A DNA stretch of 64,000 nucleotides, from contig JBBDHG010000160.1 of the NCBI GenBank assembly GCA_037951165.1, forward strand, positions 864,001 to 928,000, written 5' to 3'. The translations under genes were made by a program, and so were the position numbers. This DNA comes from Lophius americanus (taxonomy: Eukaryota; Chordata; Actinopteri; Lophiiformes; Lophiidae). Positions 60,506 through 64,000 of the stretch are shown in pieces. Numbering within the stretch: the stretch's first letter is position 1; each line of letters opens with the position of its first letter. The notes under the pieces were generated by a model. It did no database searches. It was not told the origin of the DNA and saw only the letters and a list, made by a program, of their open reading frames with translations.

Positions 60506-61491
60506 GGGATACAATACATGAAGCTTTCATTATTTATCCATATATGTGTCAAAGTTTCAAACGCAAACTGGGCGGGGCTTACTGTCTGGGCTTACCTTCC
60601 ATTTCGTATTTATTTGTCAGAGAATTTTGGGAAACTTTCCCACACGGTTCCACCGAAAATCATTGTGGATCCATCATTGACAGAAGTATGGAAGCTGAGA
60701 ACTTAATTCATTTTGGCCGTTTTCTCGCGATTACAAGTTAAATATCTCACCTTATTCATCAATATCAGCCTTATTTTCTGAATGTTAATCAGAGATCAGG
60801 AGTCTCATAGCCGTATTGACTCATTTATGATGGAAATAATCTACCGTATTCAACTTTTAGTGATTGTGAGTGTTCTGTAGGGTGAGAGGACGTTGTCGGG
60901 GGCTCAGCTGGACGTTCAGGTCCAATCGGTACCTGATTCCACGTTGGTTTCTGCTCTACTCTTGAGCCAAAAAGCTCCGAAACATTTGAGATTAAAAAGT
61001 AGTCTCATCTTTTTCCTGTTCAGCGTGTCTGCAGCCGTGGGTCGCTGACGAAAAAAAACAGGATTTCATGAACTCATCAGATGGAAAAGACAGAGGGAGG
61101 CGGAGTCTAATAGACTTCTGCTTGTTAGCCTGCAGCTAACGTAGAGCATTCAAGCCTCTTGAACTAATAATGCAATTAAAATAAATGATAAATCTCATGT
61201 TAGGAATGCGAGGGGGAGACTTTGATGGACTTTCTGTCTGAACACCACCTCAGGTCTCCAACCTTTGATGGAATGTTGTTGCAGTTAAACATTCCAATTT
61301 GTCTTTTGAGTCTTTTAACAGTCACGTTCAGCTAATCCAGAGGTTTTTCTACACAATCGGTCCATTTACAGAGATGTCGCATGGATTCTGGCAAGGTGGG
61401 AACAATGTCTTAAAAAATGATGGTTCCAGAATAGAATAAACCAGAATTATCAAATAACCTAGCATTGGGTACAGAACCCATATTGACCCGT

Positions 61492-61493
<2 letters not shown>

Positions 61494-61548
<55 letters not shown>
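61494..61548. repeat. (TA)27 microsatellite
   Basis: An uninterrupted AT/TA run of about 54 bp. Confidence 0.95.
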
Positions 61549-61550
<2 letters not shown>

Positions 61551-62012
61551 TGAACTCGCACCAGTGGAATAAATGAAAAAGCAAAAACCACGATGGAGAT
61601 GTGAAACCTTTAATGGACAGACACTGAGAGGAACGGAATGCACGCCATCTTTCTCTCGTTCAAAGGCACTGTGTCGTTCCGGTTTATCGGCCGTCAGACG
61701 TCTGTGAGCCGACATTCTTTCGCGCGCCACCAGCTACGTCTTTCTCACAATCAAACTATTTGCTGGACACTATTACAAAGGACGCGGCGGGTTCACACAT
61801 TCACAGTGGACTAGCTTGCAGTCTAATTAAGGAGGAGCACTGTACACACACACACACACACAAAAAACAGGACGGCCCGACTTTCTTTTTATCGACCTTC
61901 CAAATCCACATCGGGGGGAACGATGGCTTGAGAAAAAAAAAACATTTTCAAATCATGTCATTTTATTCCCATGCATCAAAAGAAACCTTTTGAACACCGT
62001 ACACCAGTTTCC

Positions 62013-62339
62013 GGTACCACTTTACAATAAGACTCCTACTTATTAGTGATTTATAAATGGCTTGTATTTACTTTATATACCAATAATAAGCTCATATAAC
62101 TCATTAGATAGAAACGTTATCAAAGATCTGACGCCTTGCCAAATAGTGAGCACACTTATCCGTGCAGTGAACTTCATACTGCCAGATAGTGACCCACATT
62201 TATAAATTGCGAGAAACGTTATTCGCTGTTTAAAAACATTAAGGAATGACTCATTAAGTGTTCACAAGCCAATTCATAACCCAATAATAAAGCCTTCATC
62301 AAGGCTTTATAAACGTAGTCTTGTTGTTAAGTGGGACCC
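62013..62339. mobile_element. Short inverted-repeat element
   Basis: The left end GGTACCACTTTACAATAAGA and, read inverted, the right end GGGTCCCACTTAACAACAAG are diverged inverted repeats 327 bp apart, around AT-rich sequence with no ORF. Similar ends are common in teleost interspersed repeats as far as I recall; the family name is not certain. Confidence 0.6.
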
Positions 62340-63461
62340 AATCACCTAATGGAGGTCCCATTTCACAGAAGCGTCATGGCGTGACAGTTTACATTCATTT
62401 ACATATGCAGACTTTCAACCATATATCAAATAAAACCTACATAAAGGTATGTGCTAGCCTGCACTGTTCTTCTACAGGTACGCTCACGACATGTAATTAC
62501 TCAGGCTTTTTTTTTTGTATTTTTTAAGCTTTAAAGGACTAGGATCATTTTGGCGGTTCAGCTCGTTGATCATCTCACCAACCGCGTCGGGAGAGCTGGT
62601 TCTGTTCAGTTTCTCGGCTCCGAACCCACAGGCAGTTAACATTTTGCGGAATATTCATCAATAATGGAAGAGAGTACTAAGATAGATCTTCCTGGTTCTA
62701 CTTCTGCCAATGGGGTTTTGGGGAGTAAATCAGGTCATTAGATTGTGAGGCTCGTCTGTGAGTCGTGGAAATCATTTATAGATCATTTATTACTCAATTA
62801 TAACTAAAATTGGGGGTATTTAGTGGTCAGGCTTTGCCGATCAGAGGCGTACCAGCCTGTCATGATGTGGCCATAATAGGATTTCCTAAATTCAATTGAC
62901 GGAGGCATGTGTTCGCTAGTTTCTGAGCTGGTTTGTGACTGCTTTTAGCTAAATAATAAAATTAAACCAACGTCAGCTGCCTAGCATGCTGAGTTCAGGT
63001 TTGTTTTGTGGTTTGCCAACTTTCTTAGAGTACTGAAGATGAACGATAGACAGTTATAGTCAGAGCCGACAACAATGTCCCCTCAGGTACTGGAGAAACC
63101 AATGAGCTAAAGTGTCCAAGATAATGAGCGGAGTCCTTCAAAGTTGTGGTTACTGCCAGGTTTTTAGACAAAGACAATTCCCTCTCAGCCAGGCGGGGCT
63201 TGATTTATCATTTTCCAGATAAAATCTTCCAGTAAGCGAAGTCTGTGTTGAGAATATACCGAGTGAATGTTGTGGTAGACAAAACAAACGTGTTACGTCG
63301 ACACAGGCAGGATCTAAAGGCCGGAATGTAAGGGTGTAAGCAGCGGCGACACAAACTCACGCTGACAACAGCTTAGGGGGGGAAAACGCGGCTGAGGGCG
63401 TCGGGATATCGTTCACTCCGAGGTGAGAGACCCCGGCGGGTGAGGCGTTCCCTCGGATCCA

Positions 63462-63570
63462 TCAGTGACGAGCGGCGATGAGCACAGAGAAGGCAACGAC
63501 GGCTATGAACCAGAGCAGAACCAAAACGACGGCCGATCCAAAGCAAACGAAAGGCGTGAAATCTTTGAGA
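63462..63570 (-). CDS. Possible terminal exon encoding a membrane anchor
   Basis: On the minus strand, after a pyrimidine-rich stretch and TAG (acceptor at 63571-63572), the frame reads LKDFTPFVCFGSAVVLVL, then LWFIAVVAFSVLIAARH and stop TGA (63462-63464). It is a single hydrophobic helix of about 23 residues with a short basic end, as in tail-anchored or single-pass proteins. Codons are GC-biased at third positions, unlike chance frames nearby. I do not recognise the family; serotonin receptor 3 subunits, a mammalian neighbour of ZBTB16, do not match. It may be chance. Confidence 0.3.
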
Positions 63571-64000
63571 CTATTTCAAATACAACAGGGGGAAACTAGT
63601 GTGTCGAGAATGTGACGGATTTGGCCGACAAGCCAGCGAAGGAGGGGTTGTTTATCTTTCGACGCCGCATTCCAAAGCTGCTGACTGACTGTTTTGGCAG
63701 AACCTTTGTGGCGTTTTGAGTAGCTGTTAAGACCGAACCTGTCAGGTGACAAGCTGGTCCGCAATGCTTTTAGCGCGACCTCTAGAAATAGGGTTTGAGG
63801 AGAAGTAGAGGAAAGTGCATCCTCAGGCGCCCCCTCCTATTCATTCCTATTTTTTTCGTCCTCTTCTTAGCCTTGCCTCCAATATTCACATCCTGTAGAA
63901 TCCCTTTTTTTAACCGGTCCAGCTCATATTCATCGCTGACCACATGGACACACCCGGTATGTTTGGTCACAGAAAGTATCATTTACAATTGACTGATGGA

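Overview
The window is nuclear DNA from a ray-finned fish, probably a percomorph teleost. The reasons are a vertebrate Zbtb16/PLZF exon, a vertebrate-type nuclear tRNA-Ser gene, long CA/TG/TA microsatellites, and several repeat types common in teleosts (Tc1-like remnants with short inverted repeats, non-LTR reverse-transcriptase scraps, fold-back elements). The species cannot be named from the sequence. No bacterial-style operon, CRISPR array or phage-like module is present.

Layout. The only protein-coding exon recognised with confidence is the large first coding exon of zbtb16 (minus strand, 18456-19684). It encodes the BTB/POZ domain, the central repression region and most of the first zinc finger. 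It begins after a clear splice acceptor (89 nt of 5'UTR) and ends at a clear splice donor. Positions 1-18455 are read as the long following intron: no exon for the remaining zinc fingers was found there. It holds mini/microsatellites, old transposon pieces and several complex, repeat-poor blocks that could be conserved non-coding elements. Positions 19774-24168 are intron 1. A CpG-rich block at about 22.7-24.36 kb, with a good minus-strand splice donor at 24168/24169 and a perfect cAMP-response element at 24304-24311, is the likely zbtb16 promoter and non-coding exon 1.

From 24.4 to 64 kb the sequence is gene-poor and upstream of zbtb16. It contains three diverged tandem copies of a several-hundred-bp block just above the promoter, a cluster of CTCF-like motifs at 27.7-28.4 kb, a 23-bp minisatellite, a tRNA-Ser(UGA) gene (41118-41199), short inverted-repeat DNA elements, and a decayed Tc1-like transposase split by an AT-rich insert (47.5-48.1 kb). 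Weak coding-like minus-strand segments lie at the right edge (62.5-64 kb). One dispersed repeat family occurs about nine times in both orientations, and most copies carry a core resembling a CTCF site.

Functionally the window is a transcription-factor locus with regulatory surroundings: a candidate cAMP-responsive promoter, a nine-codon upstream ORF whose stop overlaps the zbtb16 start codon (TAATG), and possible enhancers. No novel multi-gene system is evident. The items most worth checking are the uORF, the promoter/exon 1 model, the CTCF-like repeat family and the possible terminal exon at 63.5 kb.
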